Origin: Oscillatoriales cyanobacterium
Lineage (GTDB): Bacteria > Cyanobacteriota > Cyanobacteriia > Cyanobacteriales > Microcoleaceae
NCBI GenBank assembly: GCA_004292955.1
Contig: RDXX01000041.1
Coordinates: 19,500 to 83,499 of the forward strand
Length of the DNA: 64,000 nucleotides
Direction of reading: 5' to 3'
Shown here one piece after another: positions 44,219 to 53,806 of the stretch. How positions within the stretch are numbered: the stretch's first letter is position 1; every line of letters begins with the position of its first letter. The notes below the pieces were generated by a model. The model was not told the origin of the DNA. It worked only from the letters and a program-made list of their open reading frames with translations, and made no database searches. Made by a program: the position numbers and the translations under genes.

Positions 44219-45100
44219 TTAAAAATTTGGCAATCGGCGCGTCATTCCCATTCCCATCGGCGTCTTGCGCCCGACTCCGCTGTAAAGTGCAAAATCTGCT
44301 AAAGCGTTAATTTGCTTGACAGCAAGCGGATTGACATCTCCCATAATTCGGTAACTAACCTCGCCGACGCAACCAATAAATTTACTGCGAGAATCCGTAC
44401 AAACTTCGGTGCGGATATCGAAGAAACTGGGAAAAATAGCTTCTGTGAAAGTAGATTCGATCGCAATTTCGCTATACTTGTTCCAACGATTTGCCAAACT
44501 GCCAAACACACTTTCTCTACTTGGCATCGCACTATCGTACACGCCTTGCCGAAAATTAGTAGGAGTGCAGAAGGTAAACGCAATTTGGCGCTCAGTTTCC
44601 GAAGCTTTGTCAAACAATTCGGCGTAACTGGAAAAGTTTACCCACGGCTGGTTTGCAGTGGGTTGGCTGACAATGTTAGTCACGTACAAATCTGTCGGGC
44701 CCAGATGCCACGGGCGCTCGAAGTTGAGTTGCTGCCACAGTTGAGTTAGGCGATCGAACAAACCGTCATCCAGCAGAGAAATGCGCCACCAAATCGCTGT
44801 ATTTTCCCCAATTGCTTGCTTGTGTTCCCACTGTAGGGCCTGCAAAATAGTGCGCGCAGCCGGAGGCAAAACTCTCTTTTGTGGCTGTGGGTTGCTAGTT
44901 TTGTAAGTTTCTTTTCTGCTTACTTGGAAAGGGCTTAATGTGAAAGCTTTTTCGTTTGATTGGTCGTGCAGGTACGCGCTCAAATCGCTGTCTACAGCAC
45001 TCACAAGGTTGAGAAATAAGGCGTGGAGATGCCGTCCCGTTAAAAATTGGGATGGGATTGGTGCAACTGGCAGTAGGTTTAAAATCAGGCTGTGAGGCAT
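44219..45100 (-). CDS. cas6: CRISPR precursor-RNA endoribonuclease Cas6, orphan
   Basis: Cas6 cuts CRISPR precursor RNA within the repeats. The 293-residue protein has the Cas6 layout: LILNLLPVAPIPSQFLTGRHLHALFL at the N terminus and the C-terminal glycine-rich loop ALYSGVGRKTPMGMGMTRR. A histidine in GRHLHALF is a candidate catalytic residue. No other cas gene and no repeat-spacer array is visible in the whole 64 kb. Cas6 proteins can serve distant arrays, and isolated cas6 genes are known in cyanobacteria, so it may still be active. Confidence 0.88.
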   Translation of the reverse strand: MPHSLILNLLPVAPIPSQFLTGRHLHALFLNLVSAVDSDLSAYLHDQSNEKAFTLSPFQVSRKETYKTSNPQPQKRVLPPAARTILQALQWEHKQAIGENTAIWWRISLLDDGLFDRLTQLWQQLNFERPWHLGPTDLYVTNIVSQPTANQPWVNFSSYAELFDKASETERQIAFTFCTPTNFRQGVYDSAMPSRESVFGSLANRWNKYSEIAIESTFTEAIFPSFFDIRTEVCTDSRSKFIGCVGEVSYRIMGDVNPLAVKQINALADFALYSGVGRKTPMGMGMTRRLPNF

Positions 45101-45177
45101 CTTTTAATTATATAGCTTTTTTCAAAAAAATAAGTTAGGATTTTAGATTTTAAATTTAAGATTTGTATCTATTCACG

Positions 45178-45279
45178 ATGGTTTATGGTAAGGGCAAGCT
45201 AGAAAATATTGCGAAGATTCAATATCCGCCGCTCGCAGTAACTTCTGTAGCAGAATACATTGGTCAAGTAGGATTATAA
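45178..45279 (+). CDS. 33-codon open frame, doubtful
   Basis: MVYGKGKLENIAKIQYPPLA then VTSVAEYIGQVGL. The composition is protein-like and may be the start of a lost gene, but there is no ribosome site and no family match I can name. It lies in a repeat-filled gap of 530 bp. Confidence 0.25.
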   Translation: MVYGKGKLENIAKIQYPPLAVTSVAEYIGQVGL

Positions 45280-45280
45280 C

Positions 45281-45400
45281 TGAGGTCTTGCACCATTCCC
45301 AATTAGCTTTTTAGGAACGGGCTAGAAGCCCATTCCACAAGAAATCCATTCTTTGTGGAACAGGCATCTTGTCTGTTATTCAGAATGGTACAAGATGTGA
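45281..45400. repeat. large palindromic repeat containing family B core
   Basis: Outer arms TCTTGCACCATTC (45286-45298) and GAATGGTACAAGA (45382-45394) pair with one mismatch. Inside are GGGCTAGAAGCCC, ATTCCACAAGAAATCC...TTTGTGGAA and ACAGGCATCTTGTCTGT. The inner TTTGTGGAACAGGCATCTTG is shared with the insertion at 54831-54963 and, in reverse, with 4522-4545. Confidence 0.8.
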
Positions 45401-45631
45401 GATTATAATCGACTTCAAACCCTAGTCAACCATTTTGAATAGACAGAAATTGCATTATCTCCAAAATACCCTGAAATTATCTGCGCTCATCTGTGTTTAC
45501 CTGCCTGATATTTGGGATCGATCTAAGCAGATGGGTGAAAAAAAATCTTGGTATGTAACAATTTGATAGGTCGATCGCAAATGACAAGCAGATCCACACA
45601 GATGAAGGCAGATAATTTCCTCTCATAGTCT

Positions 45632-46565
45632 ATGAAACCACGCAGCTCTGACACTTTTCTCGTTAAAGCAACCCTGCTGCTAGTCAGCACCCTAACCGTG
45701 ATGGCAGGAGCCACGATCGCCCCTTCCCTCCCAGCAATGCGGCAGCACTTTTCGGCTGTTCCTAATGCCGATTATTGGGTGAGATTGGTGTTGACAGCCC
45801 CAGCTTTGTTTATCGCGATCGGTGCGCCGATTGCCGGAATTGCGATCGATCGCTTTGGGCGCAAAGGCTTGCTGGGTTTATCTGTGTTTCTCTATGGCTT
45901 CGCAGGCAGCTCTGGCTTCCTGTTGGATCAAATTGGACTAATTTTGCTGGGACGGATGCTCCTGGGCTTCAGCGTGGCAGGTATTATGACGACTGCAACC
46001 ACGCTGATTGCTGATTATTACATCGGTGCGGCTCGATCGCAATTCCTGGGATTGCAAGCAGCTTTCATGGGGTTCGGCGGCATGATTTTTCTCACCCTCG
46101 GCGGCTATTTGGCCGATCGCAATTGGCGGCAACCGTTTCTAATTTACCTGATGGCGTGGTTGATTCTGCCATTAATTTTGCTGGTACTTCCCGAACCCGA
46201 TCGCCATCAAGATGCTGTTCAACAAACGGGTGCGATCGCCTCTGAGCCAGTCCCGCGGACGCTGCTACTGACAACCTACGGTATTGCACTGCTTACTCAA
46301 ATCGTGTTTTACATGATTCCGGTGCAAATTCCGTTTTATCTCCAGCAGTTAATGTATGAACGTATGTTTGACCTCATCAACTCCCGCATCTCTGCGAGGG
46401 CTAATTTTGGGCGGACTTACCACCAGCTTTTTCCTAGGTCAATTTATTTCACCATTTGTCAGTCAACCTTTGAGTCAATGGGCGGGTTTAGGTACAACTT
46501 ATGGTCTAGCTGGTGGATTGATGCTCGCAACCGCAGTTATCACTTGTGGAGTCATGCTCCGGTAG
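45632..46565 (+). pseudogene. MFS transporter gene with internal deletion and frameshift
   Basis: Residues 1-240 are the first half of a major facilitator protein: TLTVMAGATIAPSLPAMRQHF, IDRFGRKGLL (the inter-helix motif), LLGFSVAGIMTTATTLIADYY, six or seven hydrophobic helices. At about 46355 the frame changes, and the next frame reads SLRGLILGGLTTSFFLGQF, ISPFVSQPLSQWAG, which are the last two helices. The 80-100 residues between (helices 8-10) are missing. A single deletion whose length is not a multiple of three explains both. The original frame runs on to 46606 as nonsense. The transporter cannot be functional. Confidence 0.85.
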
Positions 46566-46695
46566 TTTCTAGGCTGTGTATTGCGGGTCGATTGAATTCT
46601 CATTAATTGGGAAATTTTGATTCCAACCAAAGCTTTTAAAAGTTATTTGTCTGACAATTTACTTACATTAATTTCCGGACAATTTTTAACGTTAT

Positions 46696-46818
46696 GGGTG
46701 TATTTTTTAGACAGGCAAATATATGTGTAGGGGCGAAGCATGACCGCAGTAAATATGAGATTATAACTAATAATTTATATGCGGTCATGCTTCGCCCTCT
46801 TCAAAACCCAGATTCACC
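46696..46818. repeat. MITE-like palindromic element, copy 2 (family C)
   Basis: GTAGGGGCGAAGCATGACCG (from 46728) and GCGGTCATGCTTCGCCCTCT are the inner arms. The outer arms are more decayed (GGGTGTAT, GATTCACC). Same orientation as copy 1. Confidence 0.9.
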
Positions 46819-47350
46819 AAAAAATATCTACGCCGCCCTGCCGGACATCTGCGGTTTACCAGCCTTCAAAAATGCGTCCATCAGCCTCTTAGGAATGATA
46901 ATTAAATAACTTTCACAATTTTGTAGGATGTCGAGTCCGCCCTTTTTGGACGGGTTCTTCTGGCCCATCCCACATCACAATTAAAATTGTAAGTTATTTA
47001 ATTCGCGAGCCTTAATTAAAATAAAAATCTGAAAGTTAAATCACTGTTTTCTGCTGTTTCGCTGGTTCTCGCTTCCGATCGTGGACGATCGCGCGAATGC
47101 CATACTTCGACAAAAATTGATTGAGTTACAACAAGTAATTGTGGCTTGGTTCAACCCACACATCGTACAAGCAGGTTCCTGATACACTATACTATTTGCG
47201 TAGCATATTCGCCAGAATCCCCACATGATACCTGTAGCCTGGTTGGTGTCGGGATGGATCGGCAAATTGGTTAGTTTCGCTACATCATACTTGTAGCCAA
47301 GTTGGTGTATCCGATGTCACAGTTTTAACTCATTTCTTGAAGAGGTTTTT
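46819..47350. other. intergenic, nothing recognised apart from short repeats
   Basis: AT-rich region before the SDR gene. It contains fragments of dispersed repeats (ACATCTGCGGTTTACC) and GTAGCC-AGTTGGTGT twice (about 47232 and 47293) but no gene. Confidence 0.45.
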
Positions 47351-48118
47351 ATGAATAGAGTAGAAGGGAAAGTTGCGGTTGTCACAGGTGGCGCTTCGGG
47401 AATTGGTAGGGCGACTTGTCTGTTGCTGGCGAAAGAAGGAGCCTGTGTAGCGGTAACGGATATAGCTGAGAAGGAAGGCAGAGGTTTGGTAGAAGAGATT
47501 ACCGAAAAAGGCGGAAAAGCAGAATACTGGCATCTAAATGTTACACAAGAAGCGAGCGTTAAACAGGTGGTGTCTGAAGTTCGAGAAAAGTGGGGAAAAA
47601 TTGACATTTTAGTGAACAATGCAGGGATTGTTGGTATCAATAAACCCACCCACGAAATCGCCGAACATGAATGGAATTCGTTGATGGCAATAAATGTAAA
47701 TGGTGTTTTTCTCTGTACTAAACACGTTTTGATTTCGATGCTAGAAACGGGAGGTGGCAGCATTATTAATTTGTCTTCTGTTTACGGATTGGTTGGCGGC
47801 CCGGATATGCCTCCTTATCATGCCTCAAAGGGAGCAGTGCGGTTGATGAGCAAAACAGATGCGCTATTGTATGCCAAAAATAAGATTCGGGTTAATTCAG
47901 TTCATCCGGCATTTATCTGGACACCGCTGGTAGAGAAGTTGTTGGCCGAACAAGGTGATGTGACTGAAGGACGGAAAATTCTTGATAGCTTACATCCGGT
48001 GGGACACATGGGTGAACCTGATGATGTTGCTTACGGTATTCTTTATCTGGCATCGGATGAATCGAAGTTTGTTACTGGTTCTGAATTGGTAATTGATGGG
48101 GGTTATACCGCTCATTGA
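47351..48118 (+). CDS. short-chain dehydrogenase/reductase (classical SDR)
   Basis: The 255-residue protein has every classical SDR motif: cofactor site TGGASGIG (about 14-21), NNAG (about 91), the catalytic Ser in NLSSVYG (about 143), YHASKGA (Tyr and Lys about 157-161) and the C-terminal VTGSELVIDGGYTAH. An Asp after the second strand (VTDIAEKEG) favours NAD over NADP. It resembles cyclopentanol/3-oxoacyl reductase-type SDRs; the substrate cannot be told. AGAGG precedes the ATG. A heptamer tract begins at its stop codon. Confidence 0.9.
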   Translation: MNRVEGKVAVVTGGASGIGRATCLLLAKEGACVAVTDIAEKEGRGLVEEITEKGGKAEYWHLNVTQEASVKQVVSEVREKWGKIDILVNNAGIVGINKPTHEIAEHEWNSLMAINVNGVFLCTKHVLISMLETGGGSIINLSSVYGLVGGPDMPPYHASKGAVRLMSKTDALLYAKNKIRVNSVHPAFIWTPLVEKLLAEQGDVTEGRKILDSLHPVGHMGEPDDVAYGILYLASDESKFVTGSELVIDGGYTAH

Positions 48119-48236
48119 TAGTTGATAGTTGACAGTTGACAGTTGACAGTTGACAGTTGATAGTTGACAGTTGATAGTTGATAGTTGACAGTTGACAGTT
48201 GCACAGTTGATAGTTGACAGTTGATAGTTGCACAGT
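48117..48236 (+). repeat. TTGACAG/TTGATAG heptamer tract
   Basis: About 16 units of TTGATAG and TTGACAG with two TTGCACAG slips, starting at the SDR stop codon. It belongs to the same heptamer family as 9191-9245 and 10337-10392. Confidence 0.95.
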
Positions 48237-48360
48237 ATGGAAATCAGACCGTTTCCTCAACTTTTTTGCTTGAGATTAGAACTGATATCATGTCCGGTAG
48301 ATTAGCATAACAAAAACGGTTCGTAGTGCGGAATGCGAGTCCGCTCTTATTCTGCGGACT

Positions 48361-48471
48361 GGGTGCATCTGGTTTTTGAAGAGGGCGAAGCATGACCGCA
48401 TATAAGTTATTAGTTATCATCTCATATTGACTGCGGTCATGCTTCGCCCCTACGGATATATTCGCTTGCAT
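48361..48471. repeat. MITE-like palindromic element, copy 3 (family C), reverse orientation
   Basis: GGGTGCATCTGG...GAAGAGGGCGAAGCATGACC at the left and TGCGGTCATGCTTCGCCCCT at the right match the reverse complement of copies 1 and 2 over about 110 bp. Confidence 0.9.
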
Positions 48472-48571
48472 TGAGAAACCTTGCTTTTATTCTACTGACT
48501 CAAGTCCGCACTACGAACCTTATAGCATTGGGTGCGCGGCACGCACCCTAATTTTAGTGTGCTGTGAAGTT

Positions 48572-49654
48572 TTAGGCGATCGTGATTTCGGGCGACAAAT
48601 AAACGTCTTGAATGGCGTTAAACAATTTTACGCCTTCTTCAAACGGACGCTGAAAAGTTTTGCGGCCGGAAATTAAGCCGCAGCCGCCTGCGCGTTTGTT
48701 GATTACCGCCGTGCGAATTGCTTCAGCAAAATCGGTTTTTCCCGAAGCACCGCCGGAGTTGATTAAACCCATCCTTCCTGCATAACAGTTGAGGACTTGA
48801 TAGCGGGTTAGATCGATCGGGTGATCCGTCGTCAAATCAGTATAAACCCGCTTGTCGGTTTTGCCGTAACTGTGACCGCTAGCTTTAGCAACAGCTTCGT
48901 AACCGTTGTTGCACTCCGGCAATTTTTGCTTGATAATGTCAGCTTGAATTGTCACTCCCAAGTGATTTGCTTGCCCGGTCAAATCAGCGGCTGTGTGATA
49001 ATCTTTGTCTTGTTTGAAGATATCATTGCGGAGGTAGCACCACAGAATTGTTGCCATTCCGTACTCGTGAGCGTGGGCAAAAGCTTGACTCACTTCTTGG
49101 ATTTGCCTGGTCGATTCCGGGGAACCAAAATAAATTGTGGCTCCGACTGCAACGGCTCCCAAATTCCAAGCTTGTTCGACGGAAGCAAACATTATTTGGT
49201 CGGATTGATTGGGATAAGTTAGCAGTTCGTTGTGATTGAGTTTGAGAATGAAAGGGATTTTGTGCGCGTATTTGCGAGATACGCTTCCTAATACTCCAAG
49301 AGTTGTCGCGACAGCATTGCATCCTGCGGAGATTGCTAGTCTGATGATGTTTTCGCTGTCAAAATAGATGGGATTTGGTGCAAAAGAAGCGGCCGCTGAG
49401 TGTTCGATTCCTTGGTCTACTGGCAGGATTGATAAATAGCCGGTATTTGCCAAGCGTCCGCTAGAATATAGTTGCTGGAGCGATCGCAAAACTTGAGGAG
49501 AGCGATCGGTTTGAGCGAAAATGCGATCGACCCAATCCGGGCCCGGCAGGTGCAACAAATCTTTAGAAATTTTTGCTTGATGGGTGAGCAAGTCTTCGGC
49601 TTCGTCGCCTAGCCAAGATTCGATCGCACTGGGAACTGATAGTGTAGCTGTCAT
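48572..49654 (-). CDS. fbaB: class I fructose-bisphosphate aldolase (DhnA type)
   Basis: The 360-residue enzyme splits fructose 1,6-bisphosphate (Calvin cycle, glycolysis). [16 protein letters not shown] (near 76), [11 protein letters not shown] (near 135) and the phosphate-binding [14 protein letters not shown] and [13 protein letters not shown] regions match archaeal-type class I aldolases. The Schiff-base lysine is probably in the region [10 protein letters not shown], though I cannot fix it by eye. Cyanobacteria usually also have a class II enzyme. It is transcribed toward the repeat region and divergently from the aminopeptidase gene. Confidence 0.92.
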   Translation of the reverse strand: MTATLSVPSAIESWLGDEAEDLLTHQAKISKDLLHLPGPDWVDRIFAQTDRSPQVLRSLQQLYSSGRLANTGYLSILPVDQGIEHSAAASFAPNPIYFDSENIIRLAISAGCNAVATTLGVLGSVSRKYAHKIPFILKLNHNELLTYPNQSDQIMFASVEQAWNLGAVAVGATIYFGSPESTRQIQEVSQAFAHAHEYGMATILWCYLRNDIFKQDKDYHTAADLTGQANHLGVTIQADIIKQKLPECNNGYEAVAKASGHSYGKTDKRVYTDLTTDHPIDLTRYQVLNCYAGRMGLINSGGASGKTDFAEAIRTAVINKRAGGCGLISGRKTFQRPFEEGVKLFNAIQDVYLSPEITIA

Positions 49655-49881
49655 GCAGATTTACCCTCTCAATTTCAATGGCAGGCTGATGATTGCAGAC
49701 ATTAGCCTTACTGATATTGTAACTGAAAAATCTTTTTTTCCATCCTGGCAACGATCGCCTGAATTTTTAACAACATTAGCGACAACAGCAACTAGGACGC
49801 GCTACTCTGTAATTAAGCTGGCAGTTCCGCCCGATAGCTGCTGCCTGCGATCGCCGATCGACTCACAACTCCTCCATCACA

Positions 49882-52500
49882 ATGTCACACACTTACTTTG
49901 ATTCTGAAAACAGCCACAAATCCTTCGAGATGCCCGGTGCTAGGCCCCACTACAACCCAGATCGCCCCGGACAAGTAGAGCATATTTTCCTCGATTTAGT
50001 CCTCGATATTCCCAAACAAAGTTTTCGCGGCACTTGCAGCATCCGCATAAATCCAGTCCGCAGCGGTATTGACAAATTAACCTTAGATGCTGTCAACCTG
50101 AACATTAAATCTGTCAAAGTCGGGGAAACCGAGCAGAATTTTGACAGCGACGGCGAAGTGCTGCAAATTCAACTGCACGAACCAACAACAGCTTACGAAC
50201 CGATTACAATTGCGATCGCATACTCGGTCGAAAAACCCCAGCGCGGCCTCTATTTTGTCGGGCCAGACAAACACTATCCCGACAAACCAACACAAGTTTG
50301 GACTCAAGGCGAAGACGAAGATTCTCGCTTCTGGTTTCCCTGTTTCGACTATCCCGGACAGTTGGCAACTTCCGAAATTCGCGTGCAAGTTCCCAGACAA
50401 CTTTTTGCAATATCCAACGGCGAATTAGTTAGCACAAAAAACGATGGCGACGACAAGATTTATCACTGGTCGCAAACCCAAATCCACCCGACATATTTAA
50501 TGACCTTAGCAGTCGGAGATTTTGCTGAAATCAAAGATGAATGGAACGGCAAACCAGTTAATTATTACGTGGAAAAAGGCCGCGAAGCTGACGGTAAGCG
50601 CAGCATGGGCAAAACGCCGAAAATGATTGAATTTTTCTCTAAAGCATTTGGCTATCCTTACCCTTTTCCTAAATACGCTCAAGTCTGCGTCGATGATTTC
50701 ATCTTCGGCGGCATGGAAAATACTTCGACAACTTTGCTAACAGATAGGTGCTTGTTAGATGAACGCGCCAGCCTGGACAATCGCGGTACAGAAAGCTTGG
50801 TCGCCCACGAATTAGCTCACCAATGGTTCGGCGATTTAGTCGTAATTAAACATTGGTCTCATGCTTGGATCAAAGAAGGCATGGCTTCCTATTGTGAGGT
50901 GTTGTGGACTGACCAAGAATACGGCAAAGAAGATGCGGCTTATTATATGTTAGGTGAAGCCCGCAATTATTTAGCTGAAGACAGTTCTCGCTACCGCCGC
51001 CCGATGGTGACTCACGTTTACCGCGAAGCGATTGAATTGTACGATCGCCATTTGTACGAAAAAGGCGCTTGCGTGTATCACATGATCCGCGCCGAGTTGG
51101 GCGACGAACTATTTTACAAAGCAATTCACACTTTTGTGCGCGATAACGCTCACCAAACTGTGGAAACGATCGATTTGCTAAGGGCGATCGAAAAAGCTAC
51201 CGGTCGCAATCTGACATTTTTGTTTGACCAGTACGTTTATCGTGGCGGTCATCCAGATTACAAAGTTGCTTATTCCTGGGACGGCGACAGCAAATTAGCC
51301 AAGGTTACTATTACCCAAACTCAGGTAAAAGACAACAAAAATGGTAACGGGAACAGCAAAGATGTCTTTGACCTAAAAATTCCGCTCGGCTTCGGTTACA
51401 AACCAGAAAAAGATGCAGATGAGCGAAATGCTGCTAATATAAAAACTTTCACGGTTCGAGTTCACGAACGCGAGCAAAGTTTCTATTTTCCCCTAGAAGA
51501 TAAGCCCGCATATATCAGTTTTGATGTCGGCAATAAATACCTAAAAACAGTTGCTCTAGAGTATGGAGTTGCCGAACTTAAAGCTCAGTTACAGTTCGAT
51601 CCAGACCCGGTTTCTAGGATTTACGCCGCCCACGCTTTGGCGAAAAAGGGAGGCTTGGAAGCTGTGAAAGCGCTGTCAGAAGTTCTCAAAAAAGAGCCGT
51701 TTTGGGCTGTGCGGGCGGAAGTAGCCGGTCAGTTGGTTGATATTAAACTCGACCAAGCTTTTGATGGTTTAGTAACTGGTTTGAAGGATAAAGATGCTCG
51801 GGTGCGCCGTGCGGTGGTGAATGCGCTGGGTAAAATCAAGACTCACGAGACTTATAAGGCGCTGAGGTCGATCGTTGAAAAAGGCGATGACAGCTATTAT
51901 GTAGAAGCGGCCGCAGCGAGTGCTATGGGTTCGATCGCAGGCGCGAATCCCGACGAAAAACCCACGGACGAACAGGTACTCAAAGAGTTAAAATTGGTTT
52001 TGAAAGAGCGCGAGGGCTGGAATGAGGTTGTGCGATCGGGTGCTATTTCCGGTTTGGCGCAAATGAAAACTTCGGAAGATGCGCTCAACCTGATTTTGAA
52101 ATACACAGCCGTCGGTACTCCGCAAGCTTTGCGCTTGGCTGCAATTCGCTCTTTGGGGACAATTTCGACAGGTCAAACTAAGCTCAATTTGGAACGGATT
52201 TTGCATCGATTGGCAGAACTTTCTAAAGAGACTTTTTTCTTGACTCAAGTATCTGTTGTTGTCGGTTTAGGACAGATGGAAACTCGCAAAGCTATCAGAA
52301 TTTTACGTTCTTTAGCTGACCAAACTCCAGACGGCCGCGTCCGCATGATGGCTGATGAAGCTGTGCAAAGAGTGCAGAAAAATGCTGGTTCTGATGCAGC
52401 GGTGAAGCAGTTGCGCGAGGAGTTAGATCAGGTTAAAAAGGACAATCAAGATTTGAAGAGTCGGATGGAAAATCTGGAGGCTAAGGCGAAGAAAGATTAG
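49882..52500 (+). CDS. M1-family metallo-aminopeptidase with HEAT-repeat C-terminus
   Basis: An 872-residue zinc aminopeptidase. The N-terminal beta domain (about 20-200) precedes the catalytic domain with FGGMEN (about 275, variant of GAMEN) and the zinc site HELAHQWFGD then 18 residues to E in WIKEGMASY (about 309-335). After a linker domain the C-terminal 250 residues are HEAT-like repeats (VSRIYAAHALAKKGGLEAVKALSEVL, RVRRAVVNALGKI, ALRLAAIRSLGTI) and a final coiled coil (about 845-872). No signal peptide, so cytoplasmic. Cyanobacterial M1 enzymes with such tails are common; substrate unknown. No ribosome site is seen. Confidence 0.93.
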   Translation: MSHTYFDSENSHKSFEMPGARPHYNPDRPGQVEHIFLDLVLDIPKQSFRGTCSIRINPVRSGIDKLTLDAVNLNIKSVKVGETEQNFDSDGEVLQIQLHEPTTAYEPITIAIAYSVEKPQRGLYFVGPDKHYPDKPTQVWTQGEDEDSRFWFPCFDYPGQLATSEIRVQVPRQLFAISNGELVSTKNDGDDKIYHWSQTQIHPTYLMTLAVGDFAEIKDEWNGKPVNYYVEKGREADGKRSMGKTPKMIEFFSKAFGYPYPFPKYAQVCVDDFIFGGMENTSTTLLTDRCLLDERASLDNRGTESLVAHELAHQWFGDLVVIKHWSHAWIKEGMASYCEVLWTDQEYGKEDAAYYMLGEARNYLAEDSSRYRRPMVTHVYREAIELYDRHLYEKGACVYHMIRAELGDELFYKAIHTFVRDNAHQTVETIDLLRAIEKATGRNLTFLFDQYVYRGGHPDYKVAYSWDGDSKLAKVTITQTQVKDNKNGNGNSKDVFDLKIPLGFGYKPEKDADERNAANIKTFTVRVHEREQSFYFPLEDKPAYISFDVGNKYLKTVALEYGVAELKAQLQFDPDPVSRIYAAHALAKKGGLEAVKALSEVLKKEPFWAVRAEVAGQLVDIKLDQAFDGLVTGLKDKDARVRRAVVNALGKIKTHETYKALRSIVEKGDDSYYVEAAAASAMGSIAGANPDEKPTDEQVLKELKLVLKEREGWNEVVRSGAISGLAQMKTSEDALNLILKYTAVGTPQALRLAAIRSLGTISTGQTKLNLERILHRLAELSKETFFLTQVSVVVGLGQMETRKAIRILRSLADQTPDGRVRMMADEAVQRVQKNAGSDAAVKQLREELDQVKKDNQDLKSRMENLEAKAKKD

Positions 52501-52502
52501 TT

Positions 52503-52594
52503 CAACAGTTGACAGTTGACCGCTTGACAGTTGACAGTTTGAGAGCGACCTCTACCTAGAAGGAAGAGGATTGGAGTAATGAATAGTCTGATTT
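52503..52594 (+). repeat. TTGACAG tract with conserved flank, copy 2
   Basis: Four to five GTTGACA units, one interrupted by CCGC, then GAGAGCGACCTCTACC and GAGGATTGGAGTAATGAAT, as at 10337-10447. It starts 3 bp after the aminopeptidase stop. Confidence 0.88.
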
Positions 52595-53137
52595 TAATTT
52601 CTCCCTCAAAGACTTGGGGCTTTCAACCAATTCTTTCTGTTCGGGCGACGCACCCTACCAGCTAACAGTTACAATAATTCTAGCATTAGGTATCCTGGAA
52701 GACATTTTACCAGCTCAACAGCAGCCATCTATTTTGTGGATGAATTTGCCAAAAGTCTCGAAACGCCGTTAGTTGTGTTGGGTGCAGTTTGCGATTGGCG
52801 ATCGCCCTGTTATTAAAATAATCTTATTTTTTAGCTGTATTGCCTTGAAGTTTGGTATTTTAAGCACAGGTAAAATCCTACATATTTCTATTTCTGACTT
52901 AGTTATTGTCTCGACTGAGAGCGCAAATAGAACTTAAGCAATCCCACTCAATAAATAAACCGGGCTTTTTTTATGAAAAAATAGCTTTCAGCAATTATTT
53001 TTCATAAAAGGAACTGATTTTGCTGTATCGGTGGGTAAGTTCTAATAGATAATCGGGGTGTATCAACTTTTTTGTTTTGAATCTTCAACTGTCAATCAAG
53101 TTGAAGCAGCCTTTGCACCCTAAAGATTGCATAAATC
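52595..53137. other. intergenic with a loose family D relative
   Basis: TAAACCGGGCTTTTTTTATG at about 52958 and TTTTCATAAAAGGAACTG at about 53003 form an imperfect hairpin. No gene is supported in this 540-bp stretch. Confidence 0.45.
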
Positions 53138-53554
53138 ATGAGTACAAGAACTATTGTATTGGTAGAACAATCGGCTGTCATTCCCTACCGCATTCAAAAC
53201 GGACAAATTGAAGTAATGGTGATTACTTCTTCAACGGGTAAGCGTTGGGTGATTCCTAAAGGGTTAATTGAACCTGACATGACTCCTCAAGATTCTGCTG
53301 CTAAGGAAGCTTGGGAAGAAGCAGGTTTGTTGGGTAAGGTGTTCCCTGATTTGCTGGGAACTTATGAGTACCAAAAGTCTGGCTATATTTGTCAGGTAGA
53401 AGTATTTTTACTGCAAGTACAAACTGTTCTGGAAAAATGGCCGGAAGCTAGCTGTAGAAAGCGACAGTGGGTAACTATTCCGAAAGCAATTAAGCGGGTT
53501 AATGAACCGGAACTTAAACTTATTCTTGCTAATTTACCGAATCGGTTTTGCTGA
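53138..53554 (+). CDS. Nudix hydrolase (DIPP-like)
   Basis: A 138-residue Nudix-fold protein. WVIPKGLIEPDM then TPQDSAAKEAWEEAGLLG is the Nudix box; the REUxEE core reads KEAWEEAG and the first box glutamate is replaced by Met. The PKG lead-in and this variant are typical of diadenosine/diphosphoinositol polyphosphate-type Nudix enzymes and do not by themselves mean inactivity, since the EE metal ligands are kept. Substrate is unknown. No operon partner; a nested palindrome follows. Confidence 0.85.
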   Translation: MSTRTIVLVEQSAVIPYRIQNGQIEVMVITSSTGKRWVIPKGLIEPDMTPQDSAAKEAWEEAGLLGKVFPDLLGTYEYQKSGYICQVEVFLLQVQTVLEKWPEASCRKRQWVTIPKAIKRVNEPELKLILANLPNRFC

Positions 53555-53561
53555 TTAAAAG

Positions 53562-53782
53562 GTTCGTAGTGAGGACTTTAGTCCTAATTAACTAACTCAA
53601 ACATAGAGAAAGGTCGGCTCGCATTTGGGCCAAGGTACGTAGTTGCGCTTCAGCGCTCTTTCCTAATCTTATAAAGAGCGCTTTCATCGCAACTACGTAC
53701 CTAATTTGTCTATCGCACTACAGTCGGAAAATCAATATTCCGGTGTAAATGGAAAGGACTGAAGTCCTCACTACAAACCTAT
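53562..53782. repeat. nested palindromic element (family F ends, inner 70-bp palindrome)
   Basis: Outer arms GTTCGTAGTGAGGACTTTAG (53563-53582) and GACTGAAGTCCTCACTACAA (53758-53777) are inverted copies. Inside, AGGTACGTAGTTGCG...AGCGCTCTTT and AAAGAGCGCT...CGCAACTACGTACCT (53633-53702) form a second, near-perfect palindrome. It fills the gap between two convergent genes. Confidence 0.85.
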
Positions 53783-53806
53783 GATATCGGTGTGAAAAGT
53801 TTTACC

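Noticed and set aside
46694..46909. Open frame of 71 codons on the plus strand
   Set aside because: It is the translation of MITE-like copy 2; the reversed copy 3 gives a matching frame at 48244-48471. Both end at different places and have no ribosome site, so they are repeat artefacts.
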